From contig NZ_LT629772.1 of assembly GCF_900105385.1 (NCBI RefSeq), forward strand, positions 5,952,001 to 6,016,000: a stretch of DNA of 64,000 bases. The letters are read 5' to 3'. The first letter of the stretch is position 1. Each line of letters begins with the position of its first letter. Origin of the DNA: Microlunatus soli (GTDB taxonomy: Bacteria > Actinomycetota > Actinomycetes > Propionibacteriales > Propionibacteriaceae). The notes under the pieces are model-generated. The model was not told where the DNA came from. It saw nothing but the letters and a program-made list of their open reading frames with translations, and did no database searches. Both the position numbers and the translations under genes were made by a program. Below are positions 27,048-34,547 of this stretch, in pieces.

Positions 27048-27557
27048 GTGGTCTTCGGCTGGCTGAGCGCGCTCGAGGTCATCGGGGTCATCCTGGTGCT
27101 CCTCGGGCTCTGCCTGGTCGGCCTGGCCGTCCGGCGCCGGTGGCTCGCCCGTAACGGCGGCACCTTCGAGTGCAGCATGAGCCGGCACGTGGTGTCGGCC
27201 GCCGCGGTCGGCAACAAGCCCACGTCCGATTCCTCATCGTCCGATGACACGACTCCGAGCCCCCGATGGGTGCTCGGAGTCGCTCGTTACAGCGGCGAGA
27301 ATTTCGAGTGGTTCCGGTTCTTCTCGCTGGCCTGGTGGCCGAAGTACACGTTCCTGCGCAGCCAGGTCTCGGTCCTCGACCACCGGCTCCCGGCCCCCTC
27401 GGAGGCGGTCGCGCTGTACGCCGATCAGGAGATCGTCACCGTCTCGATCGGCACCGGCGACCGGACCGAGCGGCGGCAACTGGCGATGACCCCGGAATCG
27501 CTGACCGGCATGATGAGCTGGCTGGAGGCCGCGCCCCCAGGAATCGGCCGCTACTGA
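27048..27557 (+). CDS. DUF2550-family membrane-anchored protein
   Basis: The product has 169 residues: one N-terminal membrane helix (about residues 8-28, LEVIGVILVLLGLCLVGLAV), a basic segment and a soluble domain. RNGGTFECSMS, the WVLGVARYSGENFEWFRFF block and WWPKYTFLRSQVSVLDHR fit DUF2550. The gene sits directly after atpC in many Actinobacteria. A serine-rich insert at about residues 58-68 interrupts the domain. The family has no assigned function. AGGAGGT at 27031-27037 precedes the GTG start by ten bases. Confidence 0.85.
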   Translation: MVFGWLSALEVIGVILVLLGLCLVGLAVRRRWLARNGGTFECSMSRHVVSAAAVGNKPTSDSSSSDDTTPSPRWVLGVARYSGENFEWFRFFSLAWWPKYTFLRSQVSVLDHRLPAPSEAVALYADQEIVTVSIGTGDRTERRQLAMTPESLTGMMSWLEAAPPGIGRY

Positions 27558-28113
27558 ATGCCGGCGCGACGAGACGCCGTACCGCGGCTGATGAACGACG
27601 CCTTCCGCGCGCTGGTCGCCGGGCTGCTGAGTACCGTGCCGGCGGTTGCGGTGATCGTCGTCGTCTTCCCGCCCGGCGCAGATGACGTGCGGAGTCGCGC
27701 ACTCGGACTGGGTGGCGGCATGATCTATCTGGCGTTCTACCAACTGATCTATCAGCTGATCACCTGGTTGGTGTTCCGGCGCCCGGACGCGGCATCGCTT
27801 CGGGATTGGGCGATCGCCAGCCGGCCGCGGACCAGGACCCAGCGACAGGTTCAGTTCTGGCTCGGGTCGGGTGCGATCAACTGGGGAGTGTCGGCCGCGA
27901 TGCTCGCCCTGCTGGCCGTTGTCGCCCTGGCCTCCCGTGGATTCAGCGGCGCCCCGGTGCTGCTGGCCATCGCCGTGGTCACGGTGGTGGTCAGCACTCG
28001 GCGCGGAAGGGGAGAAGCGCGCCTTCTCCGAGGGAGCGCTGGCCACCGAGCTGGACGATCCGCTGACCGTCGACAAGATCGACAGGATCCTTGCCGAGAT
28101 CGGAGTCGGTTGA
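27558..28113 (+). pseudogene. Frameshifted four-helix membrane protein
   Basis: The first frame (ATG 27558, immediately after the DUF2550 stop) gives about 145 residues with four hydrophobic segments, including MIYLAFYQLIYQLITWLVF and SAAMLALLAVVALA. Near 27995-28005 it turns arginine-rich and loses protein-like composition, while the neighbouring frame becomes plausible and reads GEKRAFSEGALATELDDP, then LTVDKIDRILAEIGVG, to a TGA at 28113. One extra base in the GGCGCGG run would explain this. The family is not recognised with confidence; the N-terminal half vaguely resembles DUF1345. It may be a real frameshift or a sequencing error. Confidence 0.55.
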
Positions 28114-28185
28114 CCGATCTCGGTGGCCGGACGGCGGACGGATAAGCGGTGGCTCGGCTGCGGCGGTATTGGCAGACTCGGGCAG

Positions 28186-28980
28186 ATGGTGCCGGTGAGG
28201 GTGCTGGAGATCGAGGTCGGTGAAGACCTTGTCGACAGGTGGCGTGACTGGTTCGCGCCGGCGGTCCAGCCGTTCCGGACCGACATTCTCCAACCCCAGG
28301 TGGCTGCTGCTCTTCCCATCAGGCGGGTCGAGCCGACACCAGAGTGGACCGACACGTTCTTCATGTACCACGGGGCCTGGACCTGGCTCACCGAAGAAGA
28401 GTTCGGCGCGCTTCGGCCGAGCGTGCGACGGAGTCTGCGGGCGGCACGTCGGAGAACTGTACGTCCCAAGTTGATGCCGGTATGGCCGTCGGAGCTGGCA
28501 CGAGCCGGCGACGAGCTGATGTTCAACTGGGTTGCGTCGGGGGCGGTCCGCCCGAGCCGCCACGAGAGTGTTGCCAGCACGGTGTGGACCCACGCCCACC
28601 CGGTGCTGCCGCAGGCCGAGCGGCTCGCCGGTACCTTCGCCGTCAGCGGCTCGGGCGCCAACTGCTTCGGCACCGTGCTGGCGGCCACCGGCCTGGATGT
28701 CAGCGACGTGCTGGTCGGGCCGGTCAGGTTTCAGGCCTGGCTCGACGAGCACACGGAACCCATCAGCGGCACCGCGTTCGATGATCAGCCCGGCGTGGTG
28801 TTCGCCTGGACCGAGCATGGAGATCTGGCCCACGCAACCGTGACAGTCGGTGACGGTTGGATGCTGGCCAAGCCGTCGCAAGCTTGGTCGAGCCCGCGGT
28901 TGGTCAACACCGTTCGCGAGGTCGTCACCTCGTGGCGGTATCCGGACACCAGCCTGTCGCGGTATCGCATCGTTCGGTGA
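28186..28980 (+). CDS. Orphan protein with NlpC/P60-like C-terminal half
   Basis: The 264-residue product has no signal peptide. The C-terminal 110 residues have the order expected of a papain-like NlpC/P60 fold: C160 in SGSGANCFGTVLAATG, strands GVVFAWTEHGDLAHATVTVG with H216, and a polar residue such as Q232 in LAKPSQAWS. The N-terminal 150 residues (TDTFFMYHGAWTWLTEEEFG) are unlike anything I recognise. This could be a cytoplasmic amidase, peptidase or acyltransferase of the CHAP/NlpC/LRAT clan. The start at ATG 28186 lacks a clear ribosome site. The catalytic assignment is inference. Confidence 0.55.
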   Translation: MVPVRVLEIEVGEDLVDRWRDWFAPAVQPFRTDILQPQVAAALPIRRVEPTPEWTDTFFMYHGAWTWLTEEEFGALRPSVRRSLRAARRRTVRPKLMPVWPSELARAGDELMFNWVASGAVRPSRHESVASTVWTHAHPVLPQAERLAGTFAVSGSGANCFGTVLAATGLDVSDVLVGPVRFQAWLDEHTEPISGTAFDDQPGVVFAWTEHGDLAHATVTVGDGWMLAKPSQAWSSPRLVNTVREVVTSWRYPDTSLSRYRIVR

Positions 28981-29170
28981 CGAGAGGTACAACTCGGCCG
29001 ACGGCGTCGTTGTCGGTCTCAGCATCGCTGCGGTCACGAGTTCGGTCACCTGCGCCCTCGCTGTCCGCGTCGTCCGGTTGTGCCGTCCGGATGTTGATCG
29101 CCTCCACGAGCATGATCTGCGAGTTGGGTGCCGGACGTGACCGACGTCAAGGCGGATCGAAGGGACGACC

Positions 29171-29466
29171 GTGCGACTCTATCTGTCCTCACAGCAATTG
29201 GGCAGAGCGCCGGAGGAGTTGATCAAGCTGTTCAACGGTCGTACGCGGATCGCGGTGATCGCCAACGGCGGCTACCTGGATGATCTTGGTAACCAGCACG
29301 GCCGGCTCGTCGCTCGAGGGGTCTCTTCCGACTGGCCCGCCGACACCAAGGTGATCATCGCCCGGATGTAGCGCTCGACGACGATCGCCGGGACTCCGCC
29401 GAGGTCGCGGTCGACCTGATCGCTACGACCGGCGCTGCCGCCGAGACCGAGGTCGTCAGGCCGTGA
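29171..29466 (+). pseudogene. Peptidase E (S51) remnant
   Basis: GTG 29171 with GAAGGG upstream opens a frame whose first 32 residues (RLYLSSQQLGRAPEELIKLF, then RTRIAVIANG) match the start of peptidase E, a cytoplasmic Asp-X dipeptidase. The frame then runs into unrelated sequence and stops at 29371. In the +1 frame, 29371-29466 reads ALDDDRRDSAEVAVDLIAT, the segment that normally follows the first block. About 100 bp appear to be inserted and the catalytic Ser-His-Glu part is absent, so this is a decayed gene. Confidence 0.6.
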
Positions 29467-29995
29467 CCTGTCGCGCCGACCACTCCGATCGAAGCAGCCC
29501 CATCAGCACGATGTCCTCGTAGTGCCCGCGCACCCAGGCATGCTCGCGTTGCCGACCCTCCAGCTCGAATCCGGCCTTCTGATAGGCACGGATCGCACCG
29601 ACGTTGGACTCGATTGCCTGCAGATGGACACGGCGCAGATTGCAGCGGACGAAGGCGAACTCGACGAGCTGGGTGATCGCGATGGTCCCGATCCCGCGTC
29701 CGCGGGCCTCGGCGATCAGAGCGATGCCGATCTCGGCGTGGCGGGCCAGCTGGTCGAATCCGAACAGTGAGATGCTGCCGACGGCTCGGCCGTCCACGTC
29801 GACGACGAAGCGGACGGCTGCTCCGGAATCCGACGCCGCTGCGGCGACCCGTGCGTCGTACGCTTCTCGGGTCAGCGGGGCGGGCGAATCGGGGCCGCGC
29901 TCCTCCCAGGTGTCCAGATCTGCGGCGAGCTGGAACAGGACATCGTGGTCGTCATCGGTACGGGATCGCAGCGTGACGGTGGACGGTTCGGACAC
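29456..29995 (-). CDS. GNAT-family N-acetyltransferase
   Basis: About 179 residues of a RimJ/RimL-like GNAT. The acetyl-CoA loop is ALIAEARGRGIGTIAITQLV (R-G-x-G-x-G/A type), followed by FAFVRCNLRRVHLQAIESNV and AIRAYQKAGFELEGRQREH, with a C-terminal YEDIVLMGLL. It probably acetylates an alpha-amino group or a small amine. Start choice is uncertain: adjacent GTG codons at 29998 and 29995 are favoured because the fold begins there, while an ATG at 30088 would add 31 unfamiliar residues that overlap the downstream end of the next gene. It overlaps the peptidase E remnant by 11 bases, convergently. Confidence 0.85.
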   Translation of the reverse strand: MSEPSTVTLRSRTDDDHDVLFQLAADLDTWEERGPDSPAPLTREAYDARVAAAASDSGAAVRFVVDVDGRAVGSISLFGFDQLARHAEIGIALIAEARGRGIGTIAITQLVEFAFVRCNLRRVHLQAIESNVGAIRAYQKAGFELEGRQREHAWVRGHYEDIVLMGLLRSEWSARQVTA

Positions 29996-30084
29996 CACAG
30001 GGACGTTACCGACCGCTGGGTCGGCAGGGAAGTGGATTCGGCCCCGTGCCGGACCGGTACGGGTTCTGGGCAATGGCTTGTCGA

Positions 30085-31389
30085 TCAAGGTCGCCGGGTG
30101 GTCCGGTGCTGCTTGTCGATCTTGTGGTGACGGGCCGGATCGATCACGGATCGGACGTCGAAGAAGTGTTTCAGGACTGCGTTGTCGCCGTCCAGGGTCG
30201 AGGCGAGCCGGATGCCGTCGACGTTGATCCTGGCCTGTCGGAGCGAACCGGCGTGTTTCTGCATCCAGGCCGGGCTGCTGGCGTCGACGTTGAAGAAGAA
30301 GTTGAAGCCGTCGGCATGCAGATAGCGGTATTTGGCGTTGTCCCTGCCGTACGGCTGTACACCGCTGATGTCGGCGCCGAACGGATAGATCAGCAGGTCC
30401 GTCGGACCGGTGAGTGGCCGGACCTCGCGATCCCAGCGCCGGGTGTCGGCCTTCAGCACGCCGAGTCCGGTGCTGGTGAAGTTGAGGTGGCCCCAGCTGT
30501 GCGAGGCGAGCTGCCAGCCGTCGGCCTTGATCGCCGTCGCCACCCTCTTCGCCGTCCTGCGCTGCTCTGCGAAGTCCTTGCGGTTGCCGTATTCGCGGTG
30601 CGAGGTGCGGTAGCCGAGGATGCCGTTGTAGCCGGTCAGCCCGAGCACCCCCTTCGCACCCCGGTAGCCGAAGTCGGGGTGAGCTGCGACGAAGTCGTCC
30701 AGCACCGGCAGCAGGTCGTAACTTCCTTGTACGGTGCGTTTGTCCGGGCGGACGTAGGTGTTGGTGATCTTGCCGTCGGCGTCGACGGTGAGATTTGTGG
30801 CGAAACCGTCGCCACGCATGTATTCGTAGTAGTTGACGTCGTCCTGACTGATCACCAGCGGCTTCTTGCCGGCCGGCAGGATGATCTTCTGATAGCGCAT
30901 CGCGCCACGAGCGTCGGGACGCGCGATCTGGCGCGGCAGCACCAGCACATATCCGCGGCGACGCAGCTGCGGCAGCATCGCGCGGAACTCGTCGACAGTG
31001 ACCATGTAGTCCCGATAGCCCTGGGCCCGGCTTCCGGCATGGAACGCTCGCTGCGGGTCGACGATCAAGCTGTGGAAGAACAGATGCGGGATCTGATCCA
31101 TCCGCTTCCAGGCATGCGCGGAGCGCTGTTGCTTCTTGATCGAGCGGATTAACTGTCGCGCCCGGGTGCTGTGGACCGCGCTCAGTGTCTGCAGGGCGGC
31201 GGGGTAGTCGTAGCCGCGAGCCTGGCGTTGGGCCTTGAGGATCGCAGCCGGTGCGGCAGTGTCGGGAGACGGCTTCCGTGACGGTCGATCACCCGGATGT
31301 TGATCATCGCCCTGTGGTATCGAACAACCGGCCAATATCAGCAGTGCGGTGAACACAGCGATCACCGCACGCGACGAACTGCGCAGCAT
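30085..31389 (-). CDS. Lipoprotein with polysaccharide-deacetylase (NodB-like) domain
   Basis: The product has 434 residues. The signal peptide ends in a lipobox, ILAGC with C22. After a helical linker, the NodB-like domain shows KPLVISQDDVNYYEYM with the catalytic/metal D183-D184, and LASHSWGHLNF with H297 and H301 as the metal histidine motif HSxxH. Such enzymes remove N-acetyl groups from peptidoglycan or other glycans outside the membrane. GGAGGAAG precedes the ATG. A 15-bp tandem repeat lies directly upstream. The insert between the DD and HSxxH motifs (about 110 residues) is longer than in a minimal NodB domain. Confidence 0.82.
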   Translation of the reverse strand: MLRSSSRAVIAVFTALLILAGCSIPQGDDQHPGDRPSRKPSPDTAAPAAILKAQRQARGYDYPAALQTLSAVHSTRARQLIRSIKKQQRSAHAWKRMDQIPHLFFHSLIVDPQRAFHAGSRAQGYRDYMVTVDEFRAMLPQLRRRGYVLVLPRQIARPDARGAMRYQKIILPAGKKPLVISQDDVNYYEYMRGDGFATNLTVDADGKITNTYVRPDKRTVQGSYDLLPVLDDFVAAHPDFGYRGAKGVLGLTGYNGILGYRTSHREYGNRKDFAEQRRTAKRVATAIKADGWQLASHSWGHLNFTSTGLGVLKADTRRWDREVRPLTGPTDLLIYPFGADISGVQPYGRDNAKYRYLHADGFNFFFNVDASSPAWMQKHAGSLRQARINVDGIRLASTLDGDNAVLKHFFDVRSVIDPARHHKIDKQHRTTRRP

Positions 31390-31402
31390 TGAAGACTTCC
31401 TC

Positions 31403-31447
31403 CACCCCGACCCGATTCACCCCGACCCGATTCACCCGGCCTGATTT
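31403..31447. repeat. Three-copy 15-bp tandem repeat upstream of the deacetylase gene
   Basis: CACCCCGACCCGATT at 31403-31417 is repeated exactly at 31418-31432, and a diverged copy follows at 31433-31447. Just after, CCCGGCC (31435-31441) pairs with GGCCGGG (31453-31459). This lies 14-70 bp upstream of the lipoprotein start, in its likely promoter or 5' leader region. Confidence 0.7.
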
Positions 31448-31570
31448 CATCCGGCCGGGTCACACCCCGCACGGGAGGCTAGGGGAAGGTGGGGGCAGGA
31501 TCACGATCCACCACGGCAGGTGATCACGCCGTGGGACGATCGTGTCCTGGCTGTGAGGTCGGGGGAGCCC

Positions 31571-32347
31571 TCAGAGGTCGAGTACGGCCTCGACCGGCAG
31601 ATGGTCCGACGGATACTGCCCGCCCGGAGCCTCGTCGACCATCCGCGCGGATTCGACGGTGATCTTGTCGTTGACCAGGATCCAGTCGATCCGGATGCCC
31701 TCGGGGTCGGGATCGGCGTAGTTGTTGAACGTCCCCAGCCGCGGGCCACGGTCGACTGCACTCAGGTAGGCGTCCCGCAGACCCGCTGCGGTCAGAATCG
31801 CGTACGGCTCGGAATCCTCGCCCACATTGAAATCGCCCATCACCACCAGCGGCTGATCATGATCAACCGCCGCGGCCCTGGCGGCCAGCAGTTCCGCCGA
31901 CTTGACCTGAGCCGATGCCACCTCATGATCGACATGAGTGGTGATCACGGTGAACGTCCGACCGTCGATCAGCCGGCGGAACCCGGCGACGGAGAACATC
32001 CGTGGGAAATGCGTACCCCAGGTCCGAGAGCCGATCACGTCCGGGGTGTCGGACAGCCACTGATGCCGAACGTCGATCAACTCCACGGTGTCGGAGTTGT
32101 AGAAGATCGCCGAGTATTCCTCGGCATTCTCCGACCCGTCATCGTGATGTCGGTGCTCGGCCGCCATCCGATATCGCTCACCCAATCCGGCCCCGATGTC
32201 GGCAAGCTGATGATCGAGCCCTTCCTCGGTGCCCAGCACATCCGGCGCCAGCCGCGTGAGCAACTCGATCATCGGCTCTCGGCGCCGCGACCACGGCTGC
32301 GGATCGTTCTCACTGGCAAACCGTAGGTTGTAACTGACGATCTTGAT
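31571..32347 (-). CDS. Endonuclease/exonuclease/phosphatase-family protein with non-canonical start
   Basis: About 258 residues of the EEP superfamily: an N-terminal strand KIVSYNLRFAS, the metal glutamate in PDVLGTEEGLDHQL, the catalytic histidine in TVITTHVDHEV, the VVMGDFNVGEDSEPY block, and RIDWILVND with a final SDHLPVEA. Relatives hydrolyse phosphodiesters or phosphomonoesters. The conserved first strand is encoded upstream of the first ATG (32272), but no ATG, GTG or TTG occurs in that frame before a stop. An AGGAG lies correctly placed before ATC codons at 32350 and 32347. Either ATC initiates, CTG 32362 is used, or the start codon is mutated. Confidence 0.75.
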   Translation of the reverse strand: MKIVSYNLRFASENDPQPWSRRREPMIELLTRLAPDVLGTEEGLDHQLADIGAGLGERYRMAAEHRHHDDGSENAEEYSAIFYNSDTVELIDVRHQWLSDTPDVIGSRTWGTHFPRMFSVAGFRRLIDGRTFTVITTHVDHEVASAQVKSAELLAARAAAVDHDQPLVVMGDFNVGEDSEPYAILTAAGLRDAYLSAVDRGPRLGTFNNYADPDPEGIRIDWILVNDKITVESARMVDEAPGGQYPSDHLPVEAVLDL

Positions 32348-32441
32348 GATGACTCCTGGCAGCTGTTCCGGATCGTACGGGGACGGTAGTTGATGGCGAC
32401 AAGCTCAGGGTGATTGGTTTTCAGACTCGTGCGGCCCCTTC

Positions 32442-32467
32442 ACGGTCCTTCGCAAGCTCAGGACCGT
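32442..32467. repeat. Short palindromic repeat, CTTCGCAAGCTCAGG type
   Basis: ACGGTCCT (32442-32449) and AGGACCGT (32460-32467) form a perfect 8-bp stem over a ten-base loop, CGCAAGCTC in its centre. The core resembles the CCTTCGACAAGCTCAGG units at 42219-42323, so both belong to one dispersed intergenic repeat family. Confidence 0.6.
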
Positions 32468-32502
32468 ACTGCACGAAGAGCGAGCCGCGGCACCCAGGTG
32501 AG

Positions 32503-32612
32503 CCGTGGGGTTGGGGCATCGAGTCATGGTGTGGTGGGCGTAAAGCGACCTTCCGGGCGAGCCTGCGAGCTCGGAATCGCCTCGGGCAAGACTCGATGCC
32601 CCAACCCCACGG
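32503..32612. repeat. 110-bp element with perfect 23-bp inverted terminal repeats
   Basis: The arms at 32503-32525 and 32590-32612 are exact reverse complements (left arm begins CCGTGGGGTTGG and ends CATCGAGTC), separated by 64 bp. Within the interior, TTCCGGGCGAGC and GCGAGCTCGGAA form a second, imperfect dyad. The element fills most of the 307-bp gap between the EEP gene and the TIM-barrel gene and has no coding potential. It could be a miniature transposable element, a REPIN-like repeat, or a strong transcript hairpin. No clear target-site duplication is visible at its edges. Confidence 0.65.
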
Positions 32613-32654
32613 CGTAGGGCACAGACCCGCGACAGCTCGGAAGAAGAGCAGACC

Positions 32655-33722
32655 TCAGTTGGCGAAGGCAGCGTCGAAGGAGGATTCGGACGGCTTGATG
32701 GCGTTCATGCCGCGGGCGAAGTCCAACGCCTCGGGAGCGCCGGCGAGACGATCCATCCCGGCGTCCTCCCACTCGATCGAGATCGGGCCGCCGTAGGAGA
32801 TGGTGTTCAACATCCGGAAGATGTCCTCCCACGGGGTGTCGCCGCGACCGGTGGAGATGAAGTCCCAACCACGTCGCGGATCGGCCCAGGGCAGGTGCGA
32901 GGAGAGTCGGCCGTTGCGGCCGTTGTTCATCCGGACCTTGGTGTCCTTGCAGTCGACGTGCAGGATCTTGTCCTTGAAGTCCCACAGGAATCCGACGGTG
33001 TCCAGCCCCTGCCAGACCATGTGCGACGGGTCGAAGTTGAGCCCGAAGCCGGGACGGTGATCGATCGCGTCCAGCATCGCCACGGTGGACCAGTAGTCAT
33101 AGGCGATCTCACTGGGGTGCACCTCGTGGGCGAACCGGACACCGACCTCGTCGAAGACGTCGATGATCGGGTTCCAGCGATCGGCGAAGTCCTTGTAGCC
33201 GGCCTGGATCACGTCGTCGCCGACCGGCGGGAACATCGCCACGTAATGCCAGATCGAGGAGCCGGTGAAGCCGATCACGGTGTCCACGCCGAAGGCGGCG
33301 GCGGCCCGGGCGGTGGTCTTCATCTCCTCGGCGGCCCGCTGCCGGACACCTTCGGGATCGCCGTCGCCCCAGACCCGCGGGTTGACCATCGACTTGTGCC
33401 GGTCGTCCAGGATCGCCTCACAGACCGCCTGGCCGTTGAGGTGGTTGGAGATCGCCCAGCAGCCCAGACCGTTCTGCTCCAGGATGTCCTTGCGTTCCTG
33501 GACGTAGGACTCGTCCTCGGCGGCGCGAGCGACATCGAAATGATCACCCCAGCAGGCGATCTCCAGACCGTCGTAGCCCCACTCGCCGGCCAACCGGCAG
33601 ATCTCGGTGAACGGCAGATCCGCCCACTGTCCGGTGAACAAGGTGACCGGACGGTCCTGTTTCGGCTTGGCGACACCGGTCGCTTCGCGGCCGAGGGCGG
33701 GGTAGTTGCTGGCGCTGGTCAT
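32655..33722 (-). CDS. Sugar phosphate isomerase/epimerase-like TIM barrel
   Basis: A 355-residue xylose-isomerase-like TIM-barrel protein. Candidate metal ligands lie at the barrel mouth: [37 protein letters not shown], and [11 protein letters not shown]. The family includes hexulose and inosose isomerases and epimerases, as well as dehydratases. The barrel begins at [13 protein letters not shown] after an N-terminal polar tail of about 25 residues. AGGAG lies eight bases before the ATG at 33722. It follows the adenosyltransferase gene by 31 bp on the same strand, but there is no obvious shared pathway. Confidence 0.85.
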   Translation of the reverse strand: MTSASNYPALGREATGVAKPKQDRPVTLFTGQWADLPFTEICRLAGEWGYDGLEIACWGDHFDVARAAEDESYVQERKDILEQNGLGCWAISNHLNGQAVCEAILDDRHKSMVNPRVWGDGDPEGVRQRAAEEMKTTARAAAAFGVDTVIGFTGSSIWHYVAMFPPVGDDVIQAGYKDFADRWNPIIDVFDEVGVRFAHEVHPSEIAYDYWSTVAMLDAIDHRPGFGLNFDPSHMVWQGLDTVGFLWDFKDKILHVDCKDTKVRMNNGRNGRLSSHLPWADPRRGWDFISTGRGDTPWEDIFRMLNTISYGGPISIEWEDAGMDRLAGAPEALDFARGMNAIKPSESSFDAAFAN

Positions 33723-33753
33723 ACTGCGAACTCCTGTACGTCGATGGACATCT

Positions 33754-34362
33754 TCAGCTTGTACGTTCCCCGCCGGGTTTCCAGAGCACCTCGGACTCGG
33801 TGCCGTTGGCGATCCGGCTGAGGATGAAGAGCAGGTCGGACAGGCGGTTGAGGTAGCCGACCGCTTGGAGGTTGATGCCGCCGGGCCGGTCGGTCCCGGC
33901 CGGCGGTTCGCTGCCGAACTGGGTCACGGCCTGCCACGCCGTCCGCTCGGCCCGGCGGGTGATCGTCCGCGCGACATGCAACTGCGCACCCGCACGATTG
34001 CCACCCGGCAGGATGAACGAACGGAGCTTCGGCACTTCGGCGGTGAAGGCGTCACACCAGGCCTCCAACCGCTGGATGTAGTCCGCGGTGATCCGTAGCG
34101 GCTCGAACTCGTAGCTGTCGGCCAACGGATTGCCCAGGTCGGCGCCGAGGTCGAAGAGTTCGTTCTGGATCTGGGCCAACACGGTGCTGACCCGTTCGGT
34201 GAGCTCGCCGGAGGCGAGCGCGACGCCGATCGCGGCGTTGGCCTCGTCGACGTCGCCGTAGGCAGCGACCCGCAGGTCGGTCTTCTCGGTGACCGCCATG
34301 TTCACCAACCGGGTCTGCCCGTGATCACCGGTTCGGGTGTAGATCCGGGTGAGATTCACCAT
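33754..34362 (-). CDS. pduO: PduO-type cob(I)alamin adenosyltransferase
   Basis: The 202-residue enzyme has the PduO N-terminal ATP motif [13 protein letters not shown], followed by the helical bundle with [38 protein letters not shown] and [14 protein letters not shown]. It transfers the adenosyl group from ATP to cob(I)alamin, making coenzyme B12. The genome segment also carries methylmalonyl-CoA epimerase and MeaB, which serve the B12-dependent mutase, so this gene likely supplies that cofactor. No cobalamin riboswitch was recognised in the 185-bp divergent region. Confidence 0.92.
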   Translation of the reverse strand: MVNLTRIYTRTGDHGQTRLVNMAVTEKTDLRVAAYGDVDEANAAIGVALASGELTERVSTVLAQIQNELFDLGADLGNPLADSYEFEPLRITADYIQRLEAWCDAFTAEVPKLRSFILPGGNRAGAQLHVARTITRRAERTAWQAVTQFGSEPPAGTDRPGGINLQAVGYLNRLSDLLFILSRIANGTESEVLWKPGGERTS

Positions 34363-34547
34363 GGTGCCACCCTATTGCGCTCGGTCCGGACGGGGCGGCG
34401 CGGGGGCGAGGATCGGTACGGTCCACGGCGGATTGCGAAGGTGGCGAAGATCACCGGTTCGACCGACACCGAATGGGTCTACTGTCGTTCTGATGAGAGC
34501 CGCGACCGTCCGGGTGCGGCCATTCCGCTTTGAGGAAGTGACTGGTC

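Noticed and set aside
34363-34547. Cobalamin riboswitch upstream of pduO or rifamycin-associated element upstream of the Rph-like gene
   Set aside because: No B12-box-like sequence and no 19-bp inverted element could be recognised in this 185-bp divergent region.
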